Of a stretch of 64,000 bases of DNA, positions 35,493 to 46,343 are shown piece after piece. A model generated the notes under the pieces. That model had not been told where the DNA came from, ran no database searches, and worked only from the letters and a program-made list of their open reading frames with translations. Origin of the DNA: Chelativorans sp. ZYF759 (GTDB lineage: Bacteria > Pseudomonadota > Alphaproteobacteria > Rhizobiales > Rhizobiaceae); assembly GCF_012911015.1 (NCBI RefSeq), contig NZ_WVVV01000002.1, forward strand, positions 1-64,000. The letters are read 5' to 3'. The position numbers and the translations under genes are program-made. Numbering within the stretch: the stretch's first letter is position 1; every line of letters begins with the position of its first letter.

Positions 35493-35601
35493 CGTCGAAG
35501 GCCGCGCCGCGGGCGTTTCGCGTTTGGCAGAACCGGGATTTATTGAGGCTTTACGACAATTTAAGCGGTTTGATCTTACTGCTGGATCAGGCAGGGGGAC
35601 A

Positions 35602-37557
35602 ATGATGAACCGGCTTCTGGCAGGACTGACGTCTGGCGACTCCAACCCCGATCTTATCCGCGCGCAGCTCGACGCGTTTCTGCGTCAGCTACCCCTTCTG
35701 CACCTGACCCTGCTCGTCAGCATCATCTGCATCGCGGCAATCTTCTTCGGCCATGCACCCGACTACCTGACCCTCTATGTGCCGGCAGCCCTGATGGCCG
35801 TCTTCTTCTTGCGCGCGATGAGCTTGCGGCGCATCCGGACAGAAGCGGTGGACGATCGCACCGCGCAGCGGGTCCTGCGTGTCATCGCGGTACTGGCGGT
35901 CCTGCTCGCCGCAAGTTTTGCGGCATGGTCGCTTGCCCTGTTGCCCCACGGGGAAGAACAACAGAAGCTGCACGCGCTCTTCTTCATGTGCATCGCCGCG
36001 ATCTGCACCATCTTCTGCCTTGCCCACGTGCGCGCTGCCGTCTTCACGATCATCGCGCTCATCATTGGGCCCATCGTTCTGTATTTCGGCAGTTCCGGCC
36101 ATCCGATCTTCACGGCCATGGCCATCAACATGGCTTTCGTCGTGGCAGCGATGGTCTACGTGCTGCAGACAAACCACCGCACCCTCACCGCCATGGTGGG
36201 TTCGCAGAAGGAACTCTCCGCCACCCAGGCCCAGGCCTCCTGCCTGTCGGACGAAAATCTGCGGCTCGCGCATCTCGACAGCCTGACCGGCCTGCCCAAC
36301 AGGCGACAGTTCTTCGCCCGGCTTGAAGAGAGGTTCGATCTCGCCAGCCAGGATCCATGCCACGGATTTGCGGTCGCCTTGATCGATCTGGACGGGTTCA
36401 AGCCCGTCAACGACCTCTACGGCCACGGCGTCGGCGACAAGGTGCTACTTGAGGTCGGAGAGCGCCTTCAGGCCTTTGCCAGCGACTCGATCTTCGTCGC
36501 ACGGCTCGGCGGCGACGAGTTCGGCTTGATGATGGATGGCACCGCCCCGGATTCCGAGCTGACCGATCTGGGCCAGGCCGTGTGCACGGCACTCCAGCAG
36601 CCCTACGAGCTTCCCGAAGCCCTGGTGAAACTGTCGGCCAGCATCGGGCTGGCTGCCCACGGGACGGACCAGGAAAGCCCCCGGCAGCTCATGGAACTGG
36701 CCGACTATGCACTCTACGAGGCAAAGCAGCACCATCGCGGCAGCACCATCCTGTTTTCCGAAGGCCTGGATATTCAGCTTCGCGAGATGATGCAGCTCGA
36801 CCTGGAACTGCGCGGGTCCGATCTGGAATCCGATTTCGGCCTTGAGTTCCAGCCCGTCGTGGACGCCGACAGTGGACGCGTGATCGCGTTCGAGGCGCTC
36901 GCGCGCTGGAGCAGCCCCTCGCGTGGACCGGTGTCTCCGGCGGTCTTTATTCCCATCGCCGAGCGCACGGACACCATCAACAAGATCACGCCGATCCTGT
37001 TCGGCCGGGCACTGGAGGCGGCTGCCCAATGGCCGCGGGACGTTTCGATCTCGTTCAACCTATCCGTCCGGGACATCATGTCGCCGTCGGCGCTGATGGA
37101 ACTGATCGACCGGATCGACAGGAGCGGCATCGACCCGTCGCGCATCATTCTGGAGATCACAGAAACCGCGCTGATGCTTGACTTCGAGGTGGCCGTGGAT
37201 GCGCTCGAGCTCCTGAAGCAGAGGGGCGTCCAGATCGCGCTCGACGATTTCGGGACGGGCTATTCCAGTCTCGGCTACGTGCACCGCCTGCCGCTCGACA
37301 AGATCAAGATCGACCGCAGCTTCCTGGCGGACATCGACAGCAATCCCGTGTCGCTCAGCATCGTCAAGACGATCATCGACCTGTCGCGCAACCTTGGCCT
37401 GGGCTGCGTTGCGGAGGGCATGGAGACGCGGGCCCAGGTCGAGATCCTGCGCACGCTCGGTTGCGAGGCCATGCAGGGCTACTTCTTCAGCCGGCCTGTC
37501 GCGCTCACCCAGACCGGACCGCTCGCGCTCTCGGGTTTTGCGATGCAGGTCAGCTGA
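35602..37557 (+). CDS. membrane GGDEF-EAL cyclic-di-GMP protein
   Basis: 651 aa. Residues 20-190 hold several hydrophobic segments (LLHLTLLVSIICIAAIFFG, VLRVIAVLAVLLAASFAAW, ALFFMCIAAICTIFCLA, TIIALIIGPIVLYFG, MAINMAFVVAAMVYVL), making an integral-membrane sensor. Then GGDEF (DSLTGLPNRRQFF, RLGGDEFGLMM) and EAL (FEALARW, ALDDFGTGYSS, KIKIDRSFL). Both active sites look intact. I chose ATG 35602 with AGGGGG just upstream; the open frame extends 26 codons further. It is the second GGDEF-EAL protein in the window. Confidence 0.93.
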   Translation: MMNRLLAGLTSGDSNPDLIRAQLDAFLRQLPLLHLTLLVSIICIAAIFFGHAPDYLTLYVPAALMAVFFLRAMSLRRIRTEAVDDRTAQRVLRVIAVLAVLLAASFAAWSLALLPHGEEQQKLHALFFMCIAAICTIFCLAHVRAAVFTIIALIIGPIVLYFGSSGHPIFTAMAINMAFVVAAMVYVLQTNHRTLTAMVGSQKELSATQAQASCLSDENLRLAHLDSLTGLPNRRQFFARLEERFDLASQDPCHGFAVALIDLDGFKPVNDLYGHGVGDKVLLEVGERLQAFASDSIFVARLGGDEFGLMMDGTAPDSELTDLGQAVCTALQQPYELPEALVKLSASIGLAAHGTDQESPRQLMELADYALYEAKQHHRGSTILFSEGLDIQLREMMQLDLELRGSDLESDFGLEFQPVVDADSGRVIAFEALARWSSPSRGPVSPAVFIPIAERTDTINKITPILFGRALEAAAQWPRDVSISFNLSVRDIMSPSALMELIDRIDRSGIDPSRIILEITETALMLDFEVAVDALELLKQRGVQIALDDFGTGYSSLGYVHRLPLDKIKIDRSFLADIDSNPVSLSIVKTIIDLSRNLGLGCVAEGMETRAQVEILRTLGCEAMQGYFFSRPVALTQTGPLALSGFAMQVS

Positions 37558-37678
37558 ATTGGACGGGTGAAATCTCGGCGCGGGACTGGTGGCGGTACGG
37601 CCGATCGTGTAGCCCCTTGCCTCGGCGGCAGGCGCCGGACATCGCGCCGGGAATGATCCGTCAGCGTCGAGTGTCCCA

Positions 37679-38923
37679 ATGCGATTCCATACGTTTCTTT
37701 TCGAGAACGCGCGCTGGCTTGCCGGCGGGTTTCTGCTGACCTTTTTTTCGTCTTACGGGCAGACCTTCTTCATCGCGCTGTCGGCCGGCGACATCCGGCT
37801 GGAATACGGCCTTTCCCATGGCGGCTTCGGCGGTCTCTACATGGTCGCCACGATCGCGAGCGCGGCCACGCTGCCTTTTCTCGGGCAGATCGTCGACCGG
37901 CTCTCGCCGCGCGGCGTCACGCTGATCGTCGTGCCTATGCTGGCATTGGCCGCGCTGATGATGGCCGTTTCCCATCACATCGTCCTTCTGTTCATCGCCA
38001 TCTATCTTCTGCGCCTGTTCGGGCAGGGCATGATGACCCAGAACGCGGCCACGGCGATCGCGCGCTGGTTCGTGGCCCAGCGCGGCCGGGCGATGTCGGT
38101 GACGGTAATCGGGGTCAATGCCGGCGAGGCGGTCTTTCCCTTGCTCTTCGTGCTGGTGGCGGGTCTGTGGGGCTGGCGCAATGCGTGGCTGCTCGGTGCT
38201 GCCTCGCTGCTCCTGGTCGCGCTGCCGGCCATCTCGGGCCTGGTGAAGGTCTCGCGTGCGCCGCGCGCTTCCGATCCGCCGGTCAAAAAAGTCCGCGCGC
38301 GCGACTGGACGCGTGGCGAGGTGATCCGCGATCCGCTCTTCTATCTGGTGCTGCTCGGCGTGCTGGCGCCCGGCTTCATCGGCACCACCATCTTCTTCCA
38401 CCAGATCTATCTCGTCGATCTGCGCGGCTGGTCGCTGGAGATATTTGCCTCGTCCTTCACCTTCATGGCCGTCACGACCGTGACCTTCGCGCTGGTTGCC
38501 GGGCAGCTTGTCGATCGTTACTCGGCCATCGCGCTTCTGCCGAGCTTCCTTTTTCCGCTGGCCGCCGCCTGTCTCGCGCTGGGTGTGCTCCAGCCGCAAT
38601 GGACTGCCTTTCTGTTCATGGGGCTGCTGGGCCTCTCATACGGCTTTCAGCACACGCTCTTCGGGGCGCTGTGGCCGGAGATCTACGGTCTGCGACATCT
38701 GGGCGCGATACGTGCGATGACGGTGGCCATGGGCGTGCTGGCGACGGCGGTGGGGCCGGGTCTGACCGGGATGCTGATCGATTCCGGCGTCTCCTATCCT
38801 GCCCAGATCGTTGTGATGGGGCTCTACTGCCTCATGGCGGGCGTGCTGATGATCTTCGTCTCGCGACGCCTGAAGGCGCGCGCCTTGTCTTCGCCCGAGC
38901 CTTCGGCTAGTCCCGCCCCATGA
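37679..38923 (+). CDS. major facilitator superfamily transporter
   Basis: 414 aa with about twelve hydrophobic segments, normal for an MFS symporter. It has a cytoplasmic-loop motif after the second segment ([11 protein letters not shown]) and the segment [14 protein letters not shown] typical of the oxalate/formate-like and CynX-like MFS groups. No substrate can be assigned. Its stop overlaps the start of gltX by four bases (ATGA, 38920-38923). Confidence 0.88.
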   Translation: MRFHTFLFENARWLAGGFLLTFFSSYGQTFFIALSAGDIRLEYGLSHGGFGGLYMVATIASAATLPFLGQIVDRLSPRGVTLIVVPMLALAALMMAVSHHIVLLFIAIYLLRLFGQGMMTQNAATAIARWFVAQRGRAMSVTVIGVNAGEAVFPLLFVLVAGLWGWRNAWLLGAASLLLVALPAISGLVKVSRAPRASDPPVKKVRARDWTRGEVIRDPLFYLVLLGVLAPGFIGTTIFFHQIYLVDLRGWSLEIFASSFTFMAVTTVTFALVAGQLVDRYSAIALLPSFLFPLAAACLALGVLQPQWTAFLFMGLLGLSYGFQHTLFGALWPEIYGLRHLGAIRAMTVAMGVLATAVGPGLTGMLIDSGVSYPAQIVVMGLYCLMAGVLMIFVSRRLKARALSSPEPSASPAP

Positions 38924-40293
38924 CAGTCACCGTCCGTTTCGCACCATCGCCCACCGGCCGCATCCACATCGGCAATGCACGCACGGCGCTGTTCAACTGG
39001 CTTTACGCGCTCAGGCATGGCGGACGCTACATCCTGCGTTTCGACGATACCGACCGCGAGCGCTCCAGGCCGGAATATGCCGAGGCGATCGCAGCAGATC
39101 TGAAATGGCTCGGCGTGCAGCCGCACGATACCGCCTACCAGTCGCGGCGCTTTGCCCTGTATGACGCGGCGGTGGACAAGCTGAAGCAGGCCGGGCTGCT
39201 CTACGCCTGCTACGAGACGCCCGAGGAACTGGAGCGTCGCCGCAAGCTGCGCCTGTCGCGGCGGCTGCCGCCGGTCTATGGCCGAGAGGCGCTGCGGCTG
39301 AGCGATGCGGACAAGGCAGGTTTCGAGGCCGAGGGGCGCAAGCCCCACTGGCGTTTCCTGCTGCCCAATTTCGACGCTGATCCGCATCAGACCCGGCGCA
39401 CCGAGATCCACTGGGAGGATGTGGTGCGCGGTCGCCAGACGGTCGACTTGGCCTCCATCTCCGATCCCGTGCTCGTGCGCGAAGACGGGACCTATCTCTA
39501 CACGTTGCCTTCGGTGGTCGACGATATCGAGATGGGCGTCAGCCACGTGATCAGGGGCGACGACCACATCACCAATACGGGCGCGCAGATCGCCATCTTC
39601 GAGGCGCTCGGCGCCGAGGCACCTTGCTTCGGGCACCACAATCTCCTGACGGCGGCCGACGGCACGGGGTTGTCCAAGCGTTCGGGTGCGCTCTCGATCG
39701 GCGCCTTGCGCGACAGCGGACTGGAGCCCATGGCGATCGCCTCGCTGGCCGTGCTGACGGGCGGCTCGGAAAGCATCGAAGCGGTGACGAGCCTGGACGT
39801 GCTGGCGACACGCTTCGAACCGGCTCAGGCCTCCAAATCGGCGGCCAGGTTCGACCCGGCGGATCTGTGGGCGCTCAACCGCACGCTGATCCATGCCATG
39901 CCCTTCGACAGGGCGGCTCCGCGCTTGGCTGCGCTTGGCATCGAGGGGGAGCAGTCCGAAGCCTTCTGGCTGGCGGTCCGCGACAACCTCGACAAACTGG
40001 CCGATGCCGCGGATTGGTGGCGCATCGTCACACAGGCGCCAGACCGGGAGAGCGAGCTTTCCGAGGAAGATCGGGAGTTCGCCCGCGAGGCCTTCGCCCT
40101 GCTGCCGCCCGAACCGTGGGACGAGACGACCTGGAAGGCCTGGACGGAAGCCGTGAAGCAGGCGACCGGGCGCAAGGGCAGGGCAATGTTCATGCCGCTG
40201 CGGGTAGCGATCACCGGGCGCGATAAGGGTCCTGAGATCGCAAATCTATTGCCTCTTCTGGGGCGGGCAGGAACGTTGGCCCGACGACCCTGA
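38920..40293 (+). CDS. gltX: glutamyl-tRNA synthetase (short alphaproteobacterial type)
   Basis: 457 aa, slightly short for a bacterial GltX. Class I motifs are present: [20 protein letters not shown] (HIGH-type) and GTGLSKRSG (KMSKS-type). Many rhizobia carry two gltX genes, and this looks like the shorter copy; whether it charges tRNA-Glu only or also tRNA-Gln cannot be told. It is translationally coupled to the MFS gene. Its last 83 bases overlap the convergent DUF2865 gene, an unusually long convergent overlap. Confidence 0.9.
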   Translation: MTVTVRFAPSPTGRIHIGNARTALFNWLYALRHGGRYILRFDDTDRERSRPEYAEAIAADLKWLGVQPHDTAYQSRRFALYDAAVDKLKQAGLLYACYETPEELERRRKLRLSRRLPPVYGREALRLSDADKAGFEAEGRKPHWRFLLPNFDADPHQTRRTEIHWEDVVRGRQTVDLASISDPVLVREDGTYLYTLPSVVDDIEMGVSHVIRGDDHITNTGAQIAIFEALGAEAPCFGHHNLLTAADGTGLSKRSGALSIGALRDSGLEPMAIASLAVLTGGSESIEAVTSLDVLATRFEPAQASKSAARFDPADLWALNRTLIHAMPFDRAAPRLAALGIEGEQSEAFWLAVRDNLDKLADAADWWRIVTQAPDRESELSEEDREFAREAFALLPPEPWDETTWKAWTEAVKQATGRKGRAMFMPLRVAITGRDKGPEIANLLPLLGRAGTLARRP

Positions 40294-41353
40294 CCGGCCG
40301 GTCCGCGGGCGCGTCCTGGACAGGCCGCTGGGCAGCTGTCGTGGTCTCGTCGACCGGAGGCTCATCGTCGGGCAATGCCGCAGGTTCCGCCGAAGGGGCG
40401 GGGCCGGCTGCACGCTCTTCCTGGATGAGGAAGGAGCCCGACCGCAAGGTCGAAGCTGACGCCATATGCGCGTCTCTGGCTTCCGGGTCGGCCTCCGCCG
40501 CACCGAAAGTTGTCCACCCTTCGCCGCCGGCCAGCACCTCATACCCGCGCTCCGCCGCGCAACCGCAATTGGCCGGCCGCTCCCAGCTCGCCTGCCGATA
40601 TCGAAACGCGTTTTCGCCCTCGCGGTAGGAAATGCCCGTGGGCACCGACACCATGTCGTCCGATTCCTGGCCCGGGAAGCGGTGGAAATGAAGCTGGACT
40701 TCCGTGCCCGGGCAGCGCGCCGCGCACAGCTTCTCGTCGCGTTCGAACAGCGAGCGCGGCGTGGAATGCGATATCGGGAAGAAGAAGCCGTCGCACATGC
40801 GCACGCACATCGTGCGGTAGCGCGCGCCGGTCTCGGCTGCCGCCGCCTGGCTCATATTGGCTCGGGAGGCCGGCTGGCCGCTGATGGTGACAGTAGACGC
40901 GGCCTGTGTCTCCGTGCGGGCGGCAGCGGCGCATCCCTCTGCACTCATCTGGGCCGACAGGCGGGTGCGTTCCGCCTGGAGGCCTGCCGAGGAGCCGAAG
41001 CGCTGGCGTGTATGCTGCAGGTCGGCAAGATTCTGGCGCATCCGCTGGACGGTGGCGTCCAGGCCGGCACAGACGGCACCGCGGGCGACGTCGCAGCCGG
41101 CGCGGCGGACCTGATCCTCGGCCTTGCGCAGTTCTCCCTGCTGGGCGGCGATCGCGGTGTCGTAGCGGGCGATTTGCTGGGGGTCGGTTCGGCTGCCGGC
41201 ACCGAGCGCCGCGAACTGGGCTTCGAGCTGGCGGCAATAATCACCAGGCTGGGCGATGGCCATGCCCGGCAGGGCCATGCCGCCGAGCAAGGCGGCCGTC
41301 AGGCCGGTGCGGAGAAGGCGCAAGCCGCGCAAGAAGACGATTCGCTGCAACAT
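40211..41353 (-). CDS. DUF2865 domain exported protein
   Basis: 380 aa. Signal peptide at about residues 1-35 ([18 protein letters not shown]). A helical region (residues 37-150) is followed by the DUF2865 core: [40 protein letters not shown], and later [14 protein letters not shown]; the conserved Cys suggest disulfide bonds. The last 100 residues are Pro/Ala-rich and disordered. DUF2865 proteins are typical of Hyphomicrobiales and have no assigned function that I know. The 3' end overlaps gltX by 83 bases. Confidence 0.88.
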   Translation of the reverse strand: MLQRIVFLRGLRLLRTGLTAALLGGMALPGMAIAQPGDYCRQLEAQFAALGAGSRTDPQQIARYDTAIAAQQGELRKAEDQVRRAGCDVARGAVCAGLDATVQRMRQNLADLQHTRQRFGSSAGLQAERTRLSAQMSAEGCAAAARTETQAASTVTISGQPASRANMSQAAAAETGARYRTMCVRMCDGFFFPISHSTPRSLFERDEKLCAARCPGTEVQLHFHRFPGQESDDMVSVPTGISYREGENAFRYRQASWERPANCGCAAERGYEVLAGGEGWTTFGAAEADPEARDAHMASASTLRSGSFLIQEERAAGPAPSAEPAALPDDEPPVDETTTAAQRPVQDAPADRPVRVVGPTFLPAPEEAIDLRSQDPYRAR

Positions 41354-41402
41354 GGCGAAACGTCTAGTCGATTCTGGTTAACCGCCCTTTACCCGGCAAG
41401 CG

Positions 41403-43721
41403 TCAGGCCAACAGCGCTGCGGCCTCGCCGGCCTGCTGGGCGGCCACCACGGCCAGCGCGGTCATGTTGACGATACCGCGGGAAGTGACCGATGGGGTCA
41501 GGATATGCGCCGGGCGCGCCGTGCCGAGCAGGATAGGCCCCACATGCAGCGCTTCCGTCATCGTCTTCACGGTCGTGAGCGTGATGTTGGCCGCGTCGAG
41601 CGACGGGAAAACCAGAAGGTTGGCTTCCCCCTTCAGCAGCGAGTTCGGGTAGACGCGGCTGCGCTGGATTTCGGAAATCGCAGCGTCGCCGTGCATTTCG
41701 CCATCCGTCATCAGGTCGGGGGCCATCTCGCGCAGCATCGCGGCTGCCTCGCGCATCTTGATGGCGCTTTTGGAATCGCGCGAACCGAAATTGGAGTGGG
41801 ACAGGAGGGCGGCCTTCGGCGTGATGCCGAAACGGCCGATTTCCTCGGCAGCCAGAATCGTCATCTCGGCTATTTCGCGGGCGCCGGGCTCGACCGAGAC
41901 ATAGGTGTCGGTAAAGAACGTGGCGCCGCGCTGCGAGATCAGCATGGACAGGGCCGACAGGTCGCTGACGCCCTCGCGCTTGCCGATCAGCTGGTCGACC
42001 AGGCGCAGGTGCCGCTCGTAGCGGCCTTCGAGACCGCAGATCATGGCGTCGGCCTCGCCGCGCAGCATCGAGAGGGCGGCGATGACGGTCGTGTTCGTCC
42101 GCACCAGCGTGCGCGCGGCCTCCGGGGTGACACCCCGACGACCCGCCGTTCGGATCAGGAGGTCCACATAGTCGCGATAGCGCGGATCGTCTTCGGGATT
42201 GACGATGTCGAAATCCTTGCCAGGCCGGATCTTGAGGCCGTAGCGCTTCAGCCGGGTTTCCACCACATAGGGGCGGCCGATCAGGATCGGCTGGCCAAGG
42301 CCTTCCTCGAGCACAACCTGGGCTGCCCGCAGCACACGCTCGTCCTCGCCGTCGGCATAGATGACGCGCTTGTTCTCCGCCGCGCGCGCGGCCGAGAAGA
42401 CCGGTTTCATGACGAGACCGGAACGGAACACGAAGCGGTTGAGCCTATCGATATAGGCGTCCATCTCGGCGATGGGCCGCGTGGCGACTCCCGAGGTCAT
42501 GGCAGCTTCGGCAACGGCGGGCGCGATGCGCAGGATGAGACGGGGATCGAAGGGGGAGGGGATTAGATAATCCGGCCCGAAGATCGGCGTCTCTCCCGAA
42601 TAGGCGCGTGCGGCCACATCCGAAGGCTCCTCCCGCGCGAGCCCGGCAATGGCATGCACGGCCGCCATCTTCATCTCTTCATTGATCGCGGTGGCGCCCA
42701 CATCGAGCGCGCCGCGGAAAATGTAGGGGAAGCACAGCACGTTGTTGACCTGGTTGGGATAGTCCGAACGCCCGGTGCAGACCATGGCGTCCGGCCGGGC
42801 CGCGCGGGCCGCCTCCGGCATGATCTCGGGCACGGGATTGGCGAGCGCCAGCACGAGGGGTTTCTCGGCCATGTTCGCCAGCATCTCGGCCTTGAGTACG
42901 CCTGCCGCCGAAAGCCCCAGGAAGACGTCCGCCCCGCCGATCACCTCGGCAAGCGTCCGCGCCTGCGTGTCCTTCAGATACGGACCCTTCCAGCGGTCCA
43001 TCTCTTCGACGCGCTCCCGGTAGACGACCCCGTGCCGGTCGGTCAGCCAGATATTGTCTGGACGTGCACCGAGGGTGACGAGCAGGTTGACGCAGGCAAG
43101 GGCGGCGGCGCCGGCACCCGAAGTCACGATCTTGACGTCCTCGATCTGCTTGCCGGCCAGTTCCAGCGCATTGAGCACGGCGGCCGCGACGATGATCGCC
43201 GTCCCGTGCTGGTCGTCGTGAAAGACGGGAATGCGCATGCGCGCCTTCAACTGCTCCTCCACCTCGAAGCATTCTGGCGCCTTGATGTCTTCAAGATTGA
43301 TGCCGCCGAAGGTCGGTTCGAGCGCGGCAATGGCCGAAACCATCGCATCAATGCCTGGCGCGTCGATCTCGATGTCGAAGACGTCGATGCCGGCGAACTT
43401 CTTGAACAGCACCGCCTTGCCCTCCATCACGGGCTTGGAGGCGAGCGGGCCGATATTGCCGAGGCCGAGTACGGCGGAGCCGTTGGAGACCACGCCGACA
43501 AGGTTCTGGCGCGCCGTGTAGTCGGCTGCGCGGGCAGGGTCCTCGTGGATGGCGAGGCAGGGCGCCGCCACGCCCGGCGAATAGGCCAGCGCCAGGTCGC
43601 GCTGGTTGCCGAGCGGTTTGGTCGCCTGGATCTCAAGCTTACCGGGCCGCGGATTGGAGTGATAGAAAAGCGCGGCGTCATCCAGGACGGAGGCTTCCGG
43701 CTTCTGCTTTTCCTTGCTCAT
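41403..43721 (-). CDS. maeB: NADP-dependent malic enzyme with phosphotransacetylase-like domain
   Basis: 772 aa. Converts malate to pyruvate and CO2 with NADP+. Malic N-terminal and NAD-binding domains occupy residues 1-420: [43 protein letters not shown] and a Rossmann [10 protein letters not shown]. The last 330 residues resemble phosphate acetyltransferase ([16 protein letters not shown]) and are regulatory in known MaeB proteins. The full two-domain length rules out a simple malic enzyme. Start at ATG 43721 with GGGG upstream; a longer frame to 43817 adds an unrelated leader. In rhizobia this enzyme feeds acetyl-CoA and NADPH supply. Confidence 0.95.
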   Translation of the reverse strand: MSKEKQKPEASVLDDAALFYHSNPRPGKLEIQATKPLGNQRDLALAYSPGVAAPCLAIHEDPARAADYTARQNLVGVVSNGSAVLGLGNIGPLASKPVMEGKAVLFKKFAGIDVFDIEIDAPGIDAMVSAIAALEPTFGGINLEDIKAPECFEVEEQLKARMRIPVFHDDQHGTAIIVAAAVLNALELAGKQIEDVKIVTSGAGAAALACVNLLVTLGARPDNIWLTDRHGVVYRERVEEMDRWKGPYLKDTQARTLAEVIGGADVFLGLSAAGVLKAEMLANMAEKPLVLALANPVPEIMPEAARAARPDAMVCTGRSDYPNQVNNVLCFPYIFRGALDVGATAINEEMKMAAVHAIAGLAREEPSDVAARAYSGETPIFGPDYLIPSPFDPRLILRIAPAVAEAAMTSGVATRPIAEMDAYIDRLNRFVFRSGLVMKPVFSAARAAENKRVIYADGEDERVLRAAQVVLEEGLGQPILIGRPYVVETRLKRYGLKIRPGKDFDIVNPEDDPRYRDYVDLLIRTAGRRGVTPEAARTLVRTNTTVIAALSMLRGEADAMICGLEGRYERHLRLVDQLIGKREGVSDLSALSMLISQRGATFFTDTYVSVEPGAREIAEMTILAAEEIGRFGITPKAALLSHSNFGSRDSKSAIKMREAAAMLREMAPDLMTDGEMHGDAAISEIQRSRVYPNSLLKGEANLLVFPSLDAANITLTTVKTMTEALHVGPILLGTARPAHILTPSVTSRGIVNMTALAVVAAQQAGEAAALLA

Positions 43722-43752
43722 CGAATTCCCCGCCTGGCATTCCCTTGGGCCG

Positions 43753-44595
43753 TTAGGCCGCGACGACCTTTTGACGCTGTTCCCCGAGTCCTGCAATGCC
43801 GAGCCGCATCTCGTCACCGGCTTTGAGGAAACGCTGCGGCTTCATGCCCATGCCGACGCCGGGTGGCGTGCCCGTTGTGATGATGTCGCCCGGCTCGAGT
43901 GCCATGAATTGCGAGACATAGGACACGATGTGGGCGACCGGGAAGATCATCGTCCTGGTGTTGCCGGTCTGACAGCGCTCGCCATTCACGTCGAGGAACA
44001 TGTCGAGGTCCTGCGGATCGGCGATCTCGTCGGCGGTCACCAGCCACGGACCCAACGGGCCGAAAGTCGGCGCGCTCTTGCCTTTGATCCACTGGCCGCC
44101 GCGCTCGGCCTGGAAGGCGCGCTCGGAGACGTCGTTGCAGAGCGCATAGCCCAACACCATGGAAAGAGCCTCATCCTCGTCGACCCCGTGGCAATGCTCG
44201 CCGATGATGATGGCGAGCTCGACTTCCCAGTCCGTCTTGGCGGATCCGCGCGGGATGATGACGTCGTCATTGGGACCGCTGAGCGAGCTTGGAGCCTTGG
44301 AGAAGATGATCGGCTCGGTCGGGATCGGCATGCCGGATTCCTCGGCGTGGTCGGCATAGTTCAGGCCGATCGCGAGGAAATGGCCGGTGCGCGCGATGGG
44401 CGGACCGAGGCGCGTCCCTGCCGGCACCTCCGGCAGGGATGACAAGTCGGCGCGCGTCAGCGTACCCAGCATCAAGGCGGAGAGGGTGTCGGGCGTGAAG
44501 TCGGAGACCAGCGAGGAGACGTCGCGGATCGTGCCGTCCGTGTCCAGAACCCCCGGCTTCTCGTGTCCCGTTTCGCCAAAACGCAAGAGTTTCAA
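43753..44595 (-). CDS. fumarylacetoacetate hydrolase family protein
   Basis: 280 aa. The C-terminal FAH fold starts near residue 60 with GLNYADHAEESG; metal ligands appear in WEVELAIIIGEHCHG and the family tail TGTPPGVGMGMKP. Relatives are 2-hydroxyhepta-2,4-diene-1,7-dioate isomerases, acylpyruvases and 2,4-diketo-3-deoxy-sugar acid hydrolases. It lies 35 bases downstream of an SDR gene on the same strand; SDR plus FAH pairs are known in sugar-acid (for example fucose or rhamnose) catabolism, which is the most attractive reading, but no other pathway gene is adjacent. Confidence 0.9.
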   Translation of the reverse strand: MKLLRFGETGHEKPGVLDTDGTIRDVSSLVSDFTPDTLSALMLGTLTRADLSSLPEVPAGTRLGPPIARTGHFLAIGLNYADHAEESGMPIPTEPIIFSKAPSSLSGPNDDVIIPRGSAKTDWEVELAIIIGEHCHGVDEDEALSMVLGYALCNDVSERAFQAERGGQWIKGKSAPTFGPLGPWLVTADEIADPQDLDMFLDVNGERCQTGNTRTMIFPVAHIVSYVSQFMALEPGDIITTGTPPGVGMGMKPQRFLKAGDEMRLGIAGLGEQRQKVVAA

Positions 44596-44630
44596 TTTCT
44601 TGCTCCTTTTTCCTGATTCCGCATTCTAGC

Positions 44631-45410
44631 TCAGAAGGCGCTCGGATAGAGGCCGCCATCGAGCACGATGTTCTGACCGGTAATGTAGCCGGCATGGGCC
44701 GAGCACAGGAACGCGCAGGTACTGCCGAACTCGTCCGGAGAACCCAGGCGCCGCGCCGGAATCTCGTTGGCGACCTTTTGCGCCTGCTCCTCCTCGCTCA
44801 GTCCCGACTTGCCGGCCGCGAAAGTGATGGTGGAGCGAATGCGGTCGGTGTCGAACTTGCCGGGCAGGATCTGATTGATCGTCACGTTCTTGTCGGCGAC
44901 CGTGCGGGCCACGCCGGCCAGAAAGGCCGTGAGTCCGGCGCGCGCGCCGGAGGAAAGGTCGAGACCGGGGATCGGCTGGTAGACCGAAAGCGAGGTGATG
45001 TTGACGATGCGCCCGAAACCGCGCTCGCGCATCGGGTCGATCACCGCCTTTATCAGTTCGATCGGTGTGACCATGTTCTGCGTGACGCCTTCGAGTATCT
45101 GCTCGCGCGACAATTCGCGGAAATCGCGCAAGGGCGGTCCGCCATTGTTGTTGACGAGGATGTCGGGGTCGGGGCAGGCGGCCAGAAGCGCGCGCTGGCC
45201 GTCGGGCGACGAGACATCGGTGGCGACCGCGGTGACCCCGACCTTGTGAAGATCGCGGATTTCCTCGGCGGTCGCATTGAGAACCTTCTCGTCGCGGCCG
45301 TTGATCACCAGCTCGACACCGGCGGCGGCGAGCGCCATGGCGCAGCCTCGGCCAAGTCCCCGGCTGGAAGCGCAGACGATCGCGCGTTTGCCCCGAATTC
45401 CCAGATCCAT
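44631..45410 (-). CDS. short-chain dehydrogenase/reductase, atypical active site
   Basis: 259 aa. Rossmann glycine motif CASSRGLGRG at the N-terminus and NNNGGPP near residue 85. The catalytic region reads NITSLSVYQPIPGL then DLSSGARAGL: by alignment with the usual SDR pattern the catalytic Tyr is Ser and the Lys is Arg, so classical SDR catalysis is doubtful or altered. First gene of a two-gene operon with the FAH protein. Confidence 0.88.
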   Translation of the reverse strand: MDLGIRGKRAIVCASSRGLGRGCAMALAAAGVELVINGRDEKVLNATAEEIRDLHKVGVTAVATDVSSPDGQRALLAACPDPDILVNNNGGPPLRDFRELSREQILEGVTQNMVTPIELIKAVIDPMRERGFGRIVNITSLSVYQPIPGLDLSSGARAGLTAFLAGVARTVADKNVTINQILPGKFDTDRIRSTITFAAGKSGLSEEEQAQKVANEIPARRLGSPDEFGSTCAFLCSAHAGYITGQNIVLDGGLYPSAF

Positions 45411-45536
45411 GCGTCATCTCCCTCAAATTTGGCCCGCAACCTAGCCCGCAAACACCAAAACGCAACCGTCATCAAACCGTGACGTGAATCGCGCCATAGC
45501 AAACTGTCTCCAGCGCAACCAATCCGGATCCGCCTC

Positions 45537-46340
45537 ATGACAGCCGTTACCCCCCGCCGCTGCCGCAGCATCTTTCTGTCCGACATCCATCTGGGCTCCA
45601 GGGCCGCCAAGGCCGAGTTCGTCGTCGATTTCCTGCGCCATCACGAGGCAGAGCACGTCTATCTCGTCGGCGACATTGTCGATGGCTGGCGGCTCAAGCG
45701 GTCGTGGCACTGGCCCCAGGCGCACAATGACGTCGTCCAGAAGCTGCTGCGCATGGGGCGCAAGGGGACCAGGATCACCTATGTCGCGGGCAACCACGAC
45801 GAATTCCTGCGTGATTTCCAGGGCACGCATTTCGGCGGGATCGAGGTGGTGGACAGCGCGATTCACGATGGAGCCGACGGACGGCGCTATCTCGTCATTC
45901 ACGGCGACCAGTTCGACTGCGTCGTCCACAATGCGCGCTGGATCGCCTATCTGGGCGATCTCGCCTACGACCTGGCGATCGCCATCAACCGCGCGATCGC
46001 CAAGGTGCGCAGCCTGTTCGGCTGGCCCTACTGGTCTTTTTCCTCATGGGCCAAGATCAAGGTGAAGAAGGCGGTCGCCTTTATCAGCGCCTTCCAGGAG
46101 GTGGTTGTGCACGAGGCCCGCAAGGCGGGCGCCGAAGGCGTTATCTGCGGCCACATTCACCATGCCGTCATCGAGGATATGGCCGGCATCCGCTACATCA
46201 ATTCCGGCGACTGGGTGGAAAGCTGCACGGCCGTGGTGGAGGATTTCGACGGCACCTTCTCGATTGTCTCGTGGACTCACGTGAAGAAGCCGGCCGAACC
46301 GCCGCAGCTCAGGCTGGCCGACCAGCGCGAAGCTGCCTGA
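45537..46340 (+). CDS. LpxH-like metallophosphoesterase
   Basis: 267 aa calcineurin-fold phosphoesterase. Metal-binding motifs in order: FLSDIHLGSR, LVGDIVDGW, VAGNHDEFLR, VIHGDQFD and CGHIHHA, all intact. The insertion between VAGNHD and GHIHH and the WPQAHNDVVQKLLR segment resemble UDP-2,3-diacylglucosamine hydrolase (LpxH) relatives of alphaproteobacteria, where LpxI usually serves lipid A synthesis; the true substrate is therefore uncertain. It is a single gene with its own promoter region. Confidence 0.85.
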   Translation: MTAVTPRRCRSIFLSDIHLGSRAAKAEFVVDFLRHHEAEHVYLVGDIVDGWRLKRSWHWPQAHNDVVQKLLRMGRKGTRITYVAGNHDEFLRDFQGTHFGGIEVVDSAIHDGADGRRYLVIHGDQFDCVVHNARWIAYLGDLAYDLAIAINRAIAKVRSLFGWPYWSFSSWAKIKVKKAVAFISAFQEVVVHEARKAGAEGVICGHIHHAVIEDMAGIRYINSGDWVESCTAVVEDFDGTFSIVSWTHVKKPAEPPQLRLADQREAA

Positions 46341-46343
46341 CCT

